Assembly (NCBI GenBank): GCA_966128725.1
Contig: CBHYLN010000001.1
Span: forward strand, 1 to 64,000
DNA: 64,000 nt
DNA from: JAFDZV01 sp966128725
GTDB taxonomy: Bacteria > Bacteroidota > Ignavibacteria > OLB7
Direction of reading: 5' to 3'
In this document: positions 34,441-42,482 of the stretch, in pieces
Position numbering within the stretch: position 1 is the stretch's first letter
How the letters are laid out: each line of letters opens with the position of its first letter
Position numbers and translations under genes: made by a program
Notes under the pieces: model-generated
Told to the model about the DNA's origin: nothing
What the model saw: the letters and a program-made list of their open reading frames with translations, nothing else
Database searches by the model: none

Positions 34441-37400
34441 ATGTTCCCGCTCATGCTCCAGCGTTCTCGCATCGCTCTTGCCGGACTCCTGTTGCTTTCC
34501 TCCGCGATGGCAGCAACCGAGGCATATGCGCAGGCGCTTCCGAAGACTCTGCTGTGGGAAATATCCGGCAACGGGCTGGAGCGCCCGTCGTATCTGTACG
34601 GCACGATGCACCGCCGCGATCGCCGCGTGTTCCGATTCAATGATTCGGTGATGGCGAAACTTCACCAGTGCTCCACGTTTGCCTCCGAGCTGGACATGAA
34701 CGCGGTGATGCGCGAGATGCTGCAGAAGTATCTGGCTACCGAGGATGGCATGCAGACGTTCATGCGCGCGGTCTCCGGCGACACCTCGGACATCACCGAA
34801 AGCGAACTACCGCTTGATGCAGCCGACTCGCTTGCGGTGACGCGCGATCGCGCCCTGCCGGACTCGATTGCCGCCGCCATCGCCGCGGCGGAGAATCAGG
34901 AGTATCGGGCAATCGAGGAGCTTGAGGATGATGACGCCAGCCGGTACACGCGCTACAGCCTGATCCGCGCCAAGGGCGTTGACCTTATTGGCGGCGGCGA
35001 GGAGTACAACGAGGGCGATCGCCCGACCGTGGTGGACAGCTATCTGTATGGCGCCGCGATGAACGCCGGGCTGCGGCTTGTTGGGCTGGAGAGCATGCTG
35101 GAGCAGCTTTCGGTGTCCGAGGAGATGACCACCACACGGCTGCGCGAGATGCCCAGCCGGCTGCGCCGTGCAATGCGACGCAACCCCCTGGGTGTGGCCG
35201 CGATGATGGCCGACTACTACAACGCGTGGGACCTGCAGGCGATTGGTGAAATCACCGAGGGCATGCTCACCGATCGCAGTTACAGCGCGATGTTCGTGAA
35301 CCGCAATCGGAACATGGTGGCGCGCGCGGTGCCGTTGGTGCAGGAAGGGCCCACGTTTATCGCCGTTGGCGCCGGGCACCTGCCGGGGCCAAACGGGCTG
35401 ATCGCGTTGTTCCGCGCACGCGGCTACACGGTGCGCCCGGTGATCGCCCGCTCATCCCGACCGCTGGACAGCCTCGGCATCCCCGCACCGCTTCGTAGCT
35501 GGGTGCCGGTGGAATCCGCCGAAGGCGCCTTCGCCGTGGAGATGCCGCAGCCCCCGGTGGAGTTCGATCTCTCGGGCATGGCCTCAACGTCCCCAATCTC
35601 CGCCAACGAACATGCCTTCGTATGGCCCGACCTCGGCACCGGCGTGTTCTACAGTGTGTCGTATGCGGATTATACCGACCTCCAACACGATAACGATTCT
35701 CAGGACGAGCCCTTGATCGACATGCTCGCCGCACGCGAGCTGAACGGATCGGAGATTGTGGATTCCTCCAGGCTGCGCACCACGGTACACGGGTTGCCGG
35801 CCATCGAACTGAAGATCGGCACCGAGGATGGCCGGCACATGTTCAAGCGACTTGTGCAACGCGGCCCACGGGTGTACACCATCGAGGCGCAGGGCGTAGG
35901 CCGCCATCTGAACCGCGGCGATATCAATCACTTCCTTGCCTCGTTCCGGCCCATGCCTGTTGGCAGACCACGCTGGCGCACGTTCACCGCCGACGACTCC
36001 GCGTTTTCCACGCAACTGCCGGCAGCCCCCTATCGCAACAGCGCCACGGTAGTCACAATTCGCGAGTACCGGAACGCCACACATTACGTATCGGTCGATC
36101 CGTTTTCCGGTTCGAAATACTCCATCCTCGACATCGAGTATCCGGAGTATTATCGGATAACCGATACGATCAAGTTCGTGCAGTGGTTGATGGGCGACTC
36201 CAGCCGGACGATTGCCGTGCAACGCCTGGCGGCCGGCAACGCGCTGGTGTACGAGCCGGCCGGCGCGCTTGGCGACACACACGCGGGGCGGCGCATGCGA
36301 GTGATCATCAGCGGTACACGCGTGCAATTGCTGGAGCGCGTGCGCACGCTTGCCGGCGACGCCGATTCCGGCAGCACCAGTTCCGCAACCCCGGCCGCGG
36401 AATCCAACGACGATGCGTTTTTCAACTCGTTTACGGTGGCCAACACCCAGCCCGGGCAGAACCTGTTCACCGACAAGTCCGACCTGCTGTTCCGCACGCT
36501 TGCCCGCACGTCGGGTCCGGAACGCGTGCTTGCCAACGCCGTGCTGCGCCAGTATCCATTGCGGGCCGAGCACCTGCCCCGCATCCACGAGCTCCTGCGG
36601 CAACGCTACGCCGACGACAACAACGGAGCCCTGAACGGCGGAACACGCGCCATCCTGCTTTCGCGCCTGGCCGAGTTTCGCGACAGTGCCACCATCGGGT
36701 TTATTCTGCGCCTGCAGCCGGATATCGTCTGGTACAGGAATCTGACAAGCGCCGCGGCCGAAGCGCTGTTCCAGATCGGCACACCGGCCGCCCAGGCCGG
36801 CATGATGCAGCTGCTTCAGCATGCGGTTGAACACGGGGAGTTTCCGGAGCTGCCGATGCCTGCCATTTTCGCTTCGATCGAACGCCGCCATCCGTTGTTC
36901 CCCGGCGTGCTTGCGCTTCTACGATACAACGAGTACCATGCGTCCGTGTACAGGATTGCCGCGCAGGCTATCGATGCCGGTGTTCTGGATCGCAGTCAAC
37001 TTTCGCCGTACCGCGAAACCATTCTTGCCGACGCGCACGGCTTGCTGAACCTGCTGAAGGCTGCGGCCATCGCAACCAAGGACGAGAACGAGAGCGAGAA
37101 CGGGAACGAGGGCGAAGACGAGGAAACATCGGATCACGAGGACGCGAGTTCGCCTGCGGAGAACCTTCAACATGCCATAACCTTGCTGGGGTATCTGCCC
37201 GACACCGCCGGCATTGGTGAGCTTCTGAACGCGGTGCTCGATACCAACGTCAGCGATATGGACCTGCGGTTCGCGGCAGTTGTGGCGCAGGCGCGCGGCG
37301 GACACCCGGTTCACGCCGAGAACATTGAGCTGATAGCGCGCGACCCGCTGTACCGTTTGCCGTTGCTGGCCACGTTGCCCGGCCTTGGGCGCGCGGACCT

Positions 37401-37758
37401 GATGCCCGCACGATACCGCACGCAGCAGAGCATTGCCGAGGCACAGTTCGCCGAGTGGTTGCAGGTCAATGAATATGATGCTGATGCCCGCTCGTGCGTA
37501 TGCATCGGCGAGCGCGAGATAACCGTGGATGGGAAAACCGGCCGCGCGTTTCTGTTTGCGTATGAAAACCAGGGAGCGGAGTGGCGTGTTGGCATCAGCG
37601 GCCTGCAGCCGTTGGACCGCGACTGTGTTGACACCGAGGCCACGATACAGTTCGCCCCATTGGAGGAAACACCGGGCATGACAGCCCAGCAGCGGTTCGA
37701 TTGGCTTGTGAATGCCTGGAAGCGAAGCATGGAACAATACAGGAACTGGCGGCCATAA
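34441..37758 (+). CDS. Giant exported TraB/GumN-family protein with long C-terminal extension
   Basis: This is a 1105-residue protein with signal peptide 1-30 (ending EAYAQ). The TraB/GumN domain spans about 35-335: LLWEISGNGLERPSYLYGTM with the GTMH motif (54-57), FASELDMNAVM, and FIAVGAGHLPGPNGLIALFR near 305-325. These are the two conserved motif blocks of this putative metalloprotease-like fold. Typical members have about 300 residues; here 770 more follow. That extension has mixed alpha/beta segments to about 660, then a helical region (about 690-1000) that looks like HEAT-type repeats, with an acidic insert at about 880-905 (ENESENGNEGEDEETS). It ends in a beta-rich tail. The function is unknown. 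The start at 34441 opens the signal peptide; ATG 34453 is an alternative. Confidence 0.72.
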   Translation: MFPLMLQRSRIALAGLLLLSSAMAATEAYAQALPKTLLWEISGNGLERPSYLYGTMHRRDRRVFRFNDSVMAKLHQCSTFASELDMNAVMREMLQKYLATEDGMQTFMRAVSGDTSDITESELPLDAADSLAVTRDRALPDSIAAAIAAAENQEYRAIEELEDDDASRYTRYSLIRAKGVDLIGGGEEYNEGDRPTVVDSYLYGAAMNAGLRLVGLESMLEQLSVSEEMTTTRLREMPSRLRRAMRRNPLGVAAMMADYYNAWDLQAIGEITEGMLTDRSYSAMFVNRNRNMVARAVPLVQEGPTFIAVGAGHLPGPNGLIALFRARGYTVRPVIARSSRPLDSLGIPAPLRSWVPVESAEGAFAVEMPQPPVEFDLSGMASTSPISANEHAFVWPDLGTGVFYSVSYADYTDLQHDNDSQDEPLIDMLAARELNGSEIVDSSRLRTTVHGLPAIELKIGTEDGRHMFKRLVQRGPRVYTIEAQGVGRHLNRGDINHFLASFRPMPVGRPRWRTFTADDSAFSTQLPAAPYRNSATVVTIREYRNATHYVSVDPFSGSKYSILDIEYPEYYRITDTIKFVQWLMGDSSRTIAVQRLAAGNALVYEPAGALGDTHAGRRMRVIISGTRVQLLERVRTLAGDADSGSTSSATPAAESNDDAFFNSFTVANTQPGQNLFTDKSDLLFRTLARTSGPERVLANAVLRQYPLRAEHLPRIHELLRQRYADDNNGALNGGTRAILLSRLAEFRDSATIGFILRLQPDIVWYRNLTSAAAEALFQIGTPAAQAGMMQLLQHAVEHGEFPELPMPAIFASIERRHPLFPGVLALLRYNEYHASVYRIAAQAIDAGVLDRSQLSPYRETILADAHGLLNLLKAAAIATKDENESENGNEGEDEETSDHEDASSPAENLQHAITLLGYLPDTAGIGELLNAVLDTNVSDMDLRFAAVVAQARGGHPVHAENIELIARDPLYRLPLLATLPGLGRADLMPARYRTQQSIAEAQFAEWLQVNEYDADARSCVCIGEREITVDGKTGRAFLFAYENQGAEWRVGISGLQPLDRDCVDTEATIQFAPLEETPGMTAQQRFDWLVNAWKRSMEQYRNWRP

Positions 37759-37792
37759 CGGCCCGGCAAGGCTCCGTGGCTCCACGGCAGGT

Positions 37793-39358
37793 TCACGCCG
37801 CTGGCGAACCGACCGGCTGCTGTTTGCGTTCGATCACCAATGCCGCGAACAACGCGCTGCCAACGGCCAGCCCGGCGCAGATATTCATCACCAGCGAGTA
37901 CGTTTCAACAAAGGCCTGGTCCACCGCCGCGCGCACTTCGGCGATCCGCCCGGCCGCGAGCGTGGCCGGAATCTCAACAGCAGCCAGCTTCGGGCTCTGT
38001 AGCTCGATCGCGGTTCGGGTAGCCGGCGGCAGATCAACCGTGGCAAGACGATCGCGCAGGTTCCCGCCAAATGCGCCAACGGCAATCAGGCCAAGCAGGG
38101 CGATTGCCAGCAGCGACGACAGCCACGAAACCGCATTGTTGACACCGCTGGCCACACCGGCCTGATGCGCGCTTACTGAATTCATCACCGTTGAAGTAAG
38201 CGGCGCCACGGTAATGGCCATGCCAAGCCCAACCACCGCAATGCCGGGGAAGAAGGTTGCCCAGTACGAGCCGCCAACGCCTGTACGCCCAAGCAGCACA
38301 AAGCCAATCGCCGCTACCAGTGGGCCGGCAACCAACAGCGGGCGCGGCCCAAACCGGGCGCTGAGACTTCCGGAGAACCGGGACAGAGTGGAGATAAGCA
38401 CGATGAAGGGCAGCAACGCCGCGCCGGTGGCCGTGGCCGAATAATGCTGTACCTGCAGAAGATTGAACCCCAGGAAGAAGAACATGCCGTTCAGCCCTGC
38501 ATACAGCAGAAGCGTGAGCAGATTTGCGCCACTGAAGTTCCGCGAACGGAACAGCGTAAGGCGCATCATCGGCACACGCGAGCGCGCCTCGATTGCCACG
38601 AAGGCGATCAGCAGAGCAATGCCACCACCAATGCTGGCCAGTACTGCGGGGCTGCCCAATCCGCGACTGTTGGCCTCGATCAGCCCGTACACCAGCAATG
38701 CCAGGCCAACGGTTACCGAGAACACGCCGGGCCAATCCAAACGATGCGGCGCCTCCTCGTCCCTGCTTTCCGGAACGTGCCGGGCCAGAATCAGCAACAC
38801 AACCGCGGCCATTGGAATGTTGATGTAGAACACCGCCCGCCACGAGAGATTGTCCACCAGCCAGCCACCAAGCAGGGGGCCAATGGCCGTGGACACAGCC
38901 GACAAACCAGACCACGTTCCGATAGCGGCGCCGCGCTCGGTTCCCACGAAACACGAGGTGATGATCGCCAGGCTTCCTGGAACCAGCAGCGCCCCGCCCA
39001 GTCCCTGCAAGGCCCGCGCGGCGATCAACTGATCAAGGTTGGGCGCAAGCCCGCACCAGCCGGAGGCAACCGCGTACAGCGCCACACCCATTGCGTACAC
39101 ACGACGGCGGCCGAACCTATCGCCAAGCGTCCCGCCCACCAGCACCAGCGAGGCAATCAGCAGCGTGTAAGCCTCCACCACCCACTGCACCTGATCCAGC
39201 CGGGCGCCGAAATCATTCTGCAGTACCGGCATCGCCACGTTCACAACGGTGCCGTCGATATACGCCATGCTGGAACCAATGATTGTGGCGGCAAGGATCC
39301 ATCGCTTCGACCCGGCAGAAACGGTTGCGGCATTCCCGGACTGACCGTGTTGCATCAT
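37793..39358 (-). CDS. MFS multidrug efflux transporter, DHA2 (14-helix) family
   Basis: This is a 521-residue integral membrane protein with about 14 helices, the size of EmrB/QacA-type drug:H+ antiporters. Helix 1 carries SMAYIDGTVVNVAMPVLQND, whose aspartate is the conserved motif D1. The loop GGTLGDRFGRRRVYAMG is MFS motif A, GLGGALLVPGSLAII is in the motif-B region, and STAIGPLLGGWLVDNLSWRA is motif C, the antiporter signature. It probably exports hydrophobic toxic compounds. GGAGAG lies just before the double ATG at 39353-39358, and the second ATG has the better spacing. No neighbouring TetR-type regulator or membrane-fusion gene is visible. Confidence 0.9.
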   Translation of the reverse strand: MMQHGQSGNAATVSAGSKRWILAATIIGSSMAYIDGTVVNVAMPVLQNDFGARLDQVQWVVEAYTLLIASLVLVGGTLGDRFGRRRVYAMGVALYAVASGWCGLAPNLDQLIAARALQGLGGALLVPGSLAIITSCFVGTERGAAIGTWSGLSAVSTAIGPLLGGWLVDNLSWRAVFYINIPMAAVVLLILARHVPESRDEEAPHRLDWPGVFSVTVGLALLVYGLIEANSRGLGSPAVLASIGGGIALLIAFVAIEARSRVPMMRLTLFRSRNFSGANLLTLLLYAGLNGMFFFLGFNLLQVQHYSATATGAALLPFIVLISTLSRFSGSLSARFGPRPLLVAGPLVAAIGFVLLGRTGVGGSYWATFFPGIAVVGLGMAITVAPLTSTVMNSVSAHQAGVASGVNNAVSWLSSLLAIALLGLIAVGAFGGNLRDRLATVDLPPATRTAIELQSPKLAAVEIPATLAAGRIAEVRAAVDQAFVETYSLVMNICAGLAVGSALFAALVIERKQQPVGSPAA

Positions 39359-39527
39359 ACTCTCCGGTTGATGTTGTCATGGGCATCGGCGCCAACCGTG
39401 CTGGCTGTGATGGCCCACCGGCATTTGGCGAAGATACGCCAAGCCCGGCGCCGGTTGCACCCCCGTTGCGCTACTGCCCTGTTGCCAGGGATGCTGGCGC
39501 TCGCTGGGAACGCCGTGGGCACAACGA

Positions 39528-39559
39528 CAAACGGCCCTCCCATCCGGGAAGGCCGTTTG
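39528..39559. terminator. Intrinsic terminator of the outer-membrane protein gene
   Basis: CAAACGGCC (39528-39536) pairs with GGCCGTTTG (39551-39559). It lies 38 bp beyond the stop of the minus-strand outer-membrane protein gene, with T-rich sequence following on that strand. Confidence 0.65.
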
Positions 39560-39596
39560 CAACATCGTTATTACGCAGCGCCGAAAACGCGAAGGC

Positions 39597-40079
39597 CTAG
39601 AACGCGTACCAGTTAACGCCGCCCTGCACCGCCACATCGTTTCCGTTGGAGAAGAAAATCTTGAGGCCTGCCCACGGCTGAATAAGCGACCGCGTATTGA
39701 ACACGAAGCCGCCGCCAACATTGAACCGCAGGCGTGTATCGGATGCGCTTTGCAGCGTGGTGCTTACGTTGGAGAAGCCAAGACCAAGGCCGGCCAGCGC
39801 AAATGGCTTTACGTCGCTGCCGACAAACGAGAAGGTGTAGCGACCGTTGACATCGAGCACCAGCAGCGTTGTGTTCGGAATGCCGAACACGTTTTCAAGA
39901 GCCGGCTCGATGCTCAACTCCGGCGTTAGCGGGATCTCGCCCATGACACCAAGCATCGCATAACCATCAAAGTAGAATCCTACCTTGGCGCCAATGGCGG
40001 TAGCCTGAAGCTGTGCCTTGGCCGTGAACGCGCCGGCAAGGAAGATGCCGAGGATACAGAGCAGTACGGGTTGTTTCAT
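39597..40079 (-). CDS. Small outer-membrane beta-barrel protein
   Basis: This is a 160-residue protein with signal peptide 1-22 (ending AFTAKAQ). The mature part consists of about eight amphipathic strands (GAKVGFYFDGYAMLGVMGEI, RYTFSFVGSDVKPFALAGLG, LRFNVGGGFVF) and ends in WYAF with a C-terminal phenylalanine, as expected for an outer-membrane barrel. It is similar in design to OmpX/OmpW-like small porins, but no exact family is evident. GAGG lies six bases upstream of the ATG at 40079; the longer open frame to 40130 has no ribosome-binding site. Confidence 0.8.
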   Translation of the reverse strand: MKQPVLLCILGIFLAGAFTAKAQLQATAIGAKVGFYFDGYAMLGVMGEIPLTPELSIEPALENVFGIPNTTLLVLDVNGRYTFSFVGSDVKPFALAGLGLGFSNVSTTLQSASDTRLRFNVGGGFVFNTRSLIQPWAGLKIFFSNGNDVAVQGGVNWYAF

Positions 40080-40160
40080 TGAAGCCTCGATGTAGTAAGC
40101 GTCATTGGGATTGATCCGCGAATTTAGCAATCAGCATTGGATGCGGCACGGTTGCAATGC

Positions 40161-41426
40161 CTACACCTTCACCGTGGCGATCTCGTCCCACGATGTCGTG
40201 AATCGCGGACTGCGCATTCGCGGCGGGGCCAGCCATCGCTCCGGAGAACTGGCAACGGCAAAGCCGAGCTTGCCGGCACCCAGCCGCGTGTTGGTGCTGT
40301 CCAGCAGATGCATCAGCGCCTGCGACTTCTGCCGATTGCGGCCATCGAACAGGCTGGTTTGCTGATGGCCCGCCGGCACCAGTTCGGTGAACATAACACC
40401 CGCGCGCTTATAGCGGCGGCCGGCCTGGAACAGGCGCCCCACAGCCGCGGTGGCATGGCCGATCAGCTCGGCCGTATCGCCGGTTGGAACCGGGAGCTCG
40501 ACCAGTACCGAGTTGAAATGTCGATCCGAATCGTAGTGGCCGGTACCAAGGAACACGGCCATCGCACCTGCCGCGAATCCCGCCCGGCGCAGCTTTTCGG
40601 CCGCTCGCGTAGTAAACGTTGCCACCGCCGCCATCATATCGCCCTTGTTGACAATGGCCTCGGTGAACGAGCGCGTAAAACTTACCCCACGACGGGGGGT
40701 GGGCACCGCCTCAAGCATCAGGCACGGAACACCGCAGAGCTCCTGCTGCATTCGCAATCCGATAACGCCCATCGTGCGCTCAACCCACTTCCGCGAATGA
40801 TTCCGAAAATCGAGAGCGGTGTGAATGCCTTCGCCTTTCAGCAGTCGCGCGTACCTGCGCCCAACACCCCACACACGTTCGATTGGCGTAAGCTGCAGCG
40901 CACGCTCAACATGCCGCTGGCTGCGCAACTCAAGAACTCCGGACGAGCGCGCCGAGCGTTTCGCAAGGTTGTTCGCGATCTTCGCCAAGGTCTTTGTGCT
41001 TGCGATCCCGACCGAAACCGGAATGCCCGTCCACTGCTTTACCGTTGCCCGAATCCTGTGCCCGCAGTTCAGCAAGTCGGCCGGCGGCACGTACGAGAGA
41101 TCCAGGAACGCTTCGTCGATGGAATACACTTCAACATCCGGCGTGAACTCCGCAAGCGTTGTCATCACCCGTCGCGACATGTCGCCATACAGCGGATAGT
41201 TGGACGAGAAGACATGCACACCGCAGTCGGCCAGCATCTGCCGTATCTGGAAATACGGCTCCCCCATCTTCACCCCAAGCGCCTTGGCCTCCTCCGATCG
41301 CGCGATGATGCAGCCGTCGTTGTTCGAAAGCACAACAATCGGGCGTCCGTCGAGCGCCGGGTTGAACACCCGCTCGCAGGAAGCGTAGAAGTTGTTGCAG
41401 TCGATCAGCGCCACGGTTGATTGCAT
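40161..41426 (-). CDS. umuC: Translesion DNA polymerase V catalytic subunit UmuC
   Basis: This is a 421-residue Y-family polymerase. ALIDCNNFYASCERVFNP holds the first metal-binding Asp9, and YSIDEAFLDL holds Asp104 and Glu105. The palm/thumb region includes PVSVGIASTKTLAKIANNLA and RVWGVGRRYARLLKGEGIHT. The little-finger domain and the C-terminal UmuC-specific tail (VPAGHQQTSLFD) are also present. It copies across damaged bases when bound to processed UmuD. Its start lies 22 bp after the umuD stop, forming a standard umuDC operon. The length matches the E. coli protein (422 residues), so it appears intact. Confidence 0.96.
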   Translation of the reverse strand: MQSTVALIDCNNFYASCERVFNPALDGRPIVVLSNNDGCIIARSEEAKALGVKMGEPYFQIRQMLADCGVHVFSSNYPLYGDMSRRVMTTLAEFTPDVEVYSIDEAFLDLSYVPPADLLNCGHRIRATVKQWTGIPVSVGIASTKTLAKIANNLAKRSARSSGVLELRSQRHVERALQLTPIERVWGVGRRYARLLKGEGIHTALDFRNHSRKWVERTMGVIGLRMQQELCGVPCLMLEAVPTPRRGVSFTRSFTEAIVNKGDMMAAVATFTTRAAEKLRRAGFAAGAMAVFLGTGHYDSDRHFNSVLVELPVPTGDTAELIGHATAAVGRLFQAGRRYKRAGVMFTELVPAGHQQTSLFDGRNRQKSQALMHLLDSTNTRLGAGKLGFAVASSPERWLAPPRMRSPRFTTSWDEIATVKV

Positions 41427-41448
41427 CGGTACAGCCAGGATGATTGAA

Positions 41449-41880
41449 CTACAATGCGTGAATCACATGGGTCACCACGCCCCACACCTCGAAGGACATT
41501 TCCTTGCTGACGTGGATGGGTTCGTAATGGTCGTTGTCGGGCACCAGCAGAAGCGCATCACCCTCGCGGCGCATCCGCTTCACGGTGAGCTCGCCGTCGA
41601 TAACGGCGATCACCACACAGCCATCGGCGGGCGCCAGCGCGCGATCGACAATCAACAGATCACCGGGGTGCACACCGGCGCCAATCATCGAATCACCCGA
41701 AACCCTCACGAAGAACGTTGCCGCCGGATGGTGGATAAGATGTTGGTTCAGATCGAGACTCCCCTCCATGTAGTCATCGGCTGGGGAAGGGAAGCCGGCG
41801 GAGATAGTTCCCATCGCCAACGGCTGGGAGCGTTCGGTGGACTGATCCGCGCCGTATATTTTCTCCGGTACAACGGGCAT
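41449..41880 (-). CDS. umuD: UmuD, self-cleaving subunit of DNA polymerase V
   Basis: This is a 143-residue LexA/S24-family protein. The cleavage site is Ala28-Gly29 in SAGFPSPADDYMEG (E. coli: Cys24-Gly25). The catalytic serine is Ser64 in RVSGDSMIGAG, and the catalytic lysine is Lys101 in LTVKRMRREG. All three are shifted by exactly four residues relative to E. coli UmuD (25/60/97). RecA-stimulated self-cleavage to UmuD' should activate UmuC. AGGA lies a few bases before the ATG. I could not recognise a LexA box upstream (41881-42008), which is expected given lineage-specific SOS operators. Confidence 0.95.
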   Translation of the reverse strand: MPVVPEKIYGADQSTERSQPLAMGTISAGFPSPADDYMEGSLDLNQHLIHHPAATFFVRVSGDSMIGAGVHPGDLLIVDRALAPADGCVVIAVIDGELTVKRMRREGDALLLVPDNDHYEPIHVSKEMSFEVWGVVTHVIHAL

Positions 41881-42008
41881 GTGTTCCTATGGCAATCTGC
41901 GTGAGCTGTGTCCGGGCAGGATGCCGGCGAACCCTGCGAATATGGCGTGGCCCGCACTCACGTGCAACGGCAACGCGCGGTTGCCACGGGGCACCGTCAA
42001 CGCTGAAC

Positions 42009-42380
42009 ATGGATCAGCCGATGGAACTGAAAACACACGGCAAACTTTGGTCGATTCTTCATCTCCGCTGCCCACGCTGCCATCATGGTCGTGTGTATCG
42101 TGGGCACTTCGCGATGAACCCCGTCTGCCCCGTGTGCAAGCTGCTGTTCACCCGCGAGCCCGGATACTTCACCGGCGCAACCGTGATGAGCTATTTCCTG
42201 TGCACCATGGTGGTGGTTATCTGGCTTGTGGTGATCTACACACTGTTCCCCGAGTGGTCCGACCTGTGGGTACACGGCCTGTCGATGGCCCTGATGCTGC
42301 CGTTCATACCGTACGTGATGCGCTATGCGCGCGTGTTATGGATCACGATGGATCGCTCGATCGACATCTCTCCCTACTAA
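42009..42380 (+). CDS. DUF983-family small membrane protein with zinc ribbon
   Basis: This is a 124-residue protein. The N-terminal zinc-ribbon-like motif LRCPRCHHGRVYRGHFAMNP contains CPRC, and CPVC follows about 14 residues later. Then comes the family block FTREPGYFTGATVMSYFLC and two hydrophobic helices (about 58-82 and 88-106). DUF983 proteins have no established role. The ATG at 42009 gives the family-typical start; ATG 42021 is also possible, and the open frame 120 bp further upstream is not protein-like. It is transcribed divergently from umuDC and ends at a strong terminator. Confidence 0.82.
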   Translation: MDQPMELKTHGKLWSILHLRCPRCHHGRVYRGHFAMNPVCPVCKLLFTREPGYFTGATVMSYFLCTMVVVIWLVVIYTLFPEWSDLWVHGLSMALMLPFIPYVMRYARVLWITMDRSIDISPY

Positions 42381-42397
42381 GCCAGGGGCTTTCAAGC

Positions 42398-42434
42398 AGC
42401 ACGGCGCACCGGTATCAACCGAAGCGCCGTGCTG
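42398..42434. terminator. Intrinsic terminator between convergent genes
   Basis: CAGCACGGCGC (42398-42408) pairs exactly with GCGCCGTGCTG (42424-42434). It lies between the ends of the DUF983 gene (+) and the GH26-like gene (-). Confidence 0.75.
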
Positions 42435-42482
42435 GAGACAATGGAAAGGAAGCAGGCTGGATATGAACGCCCCAACAGCCTG

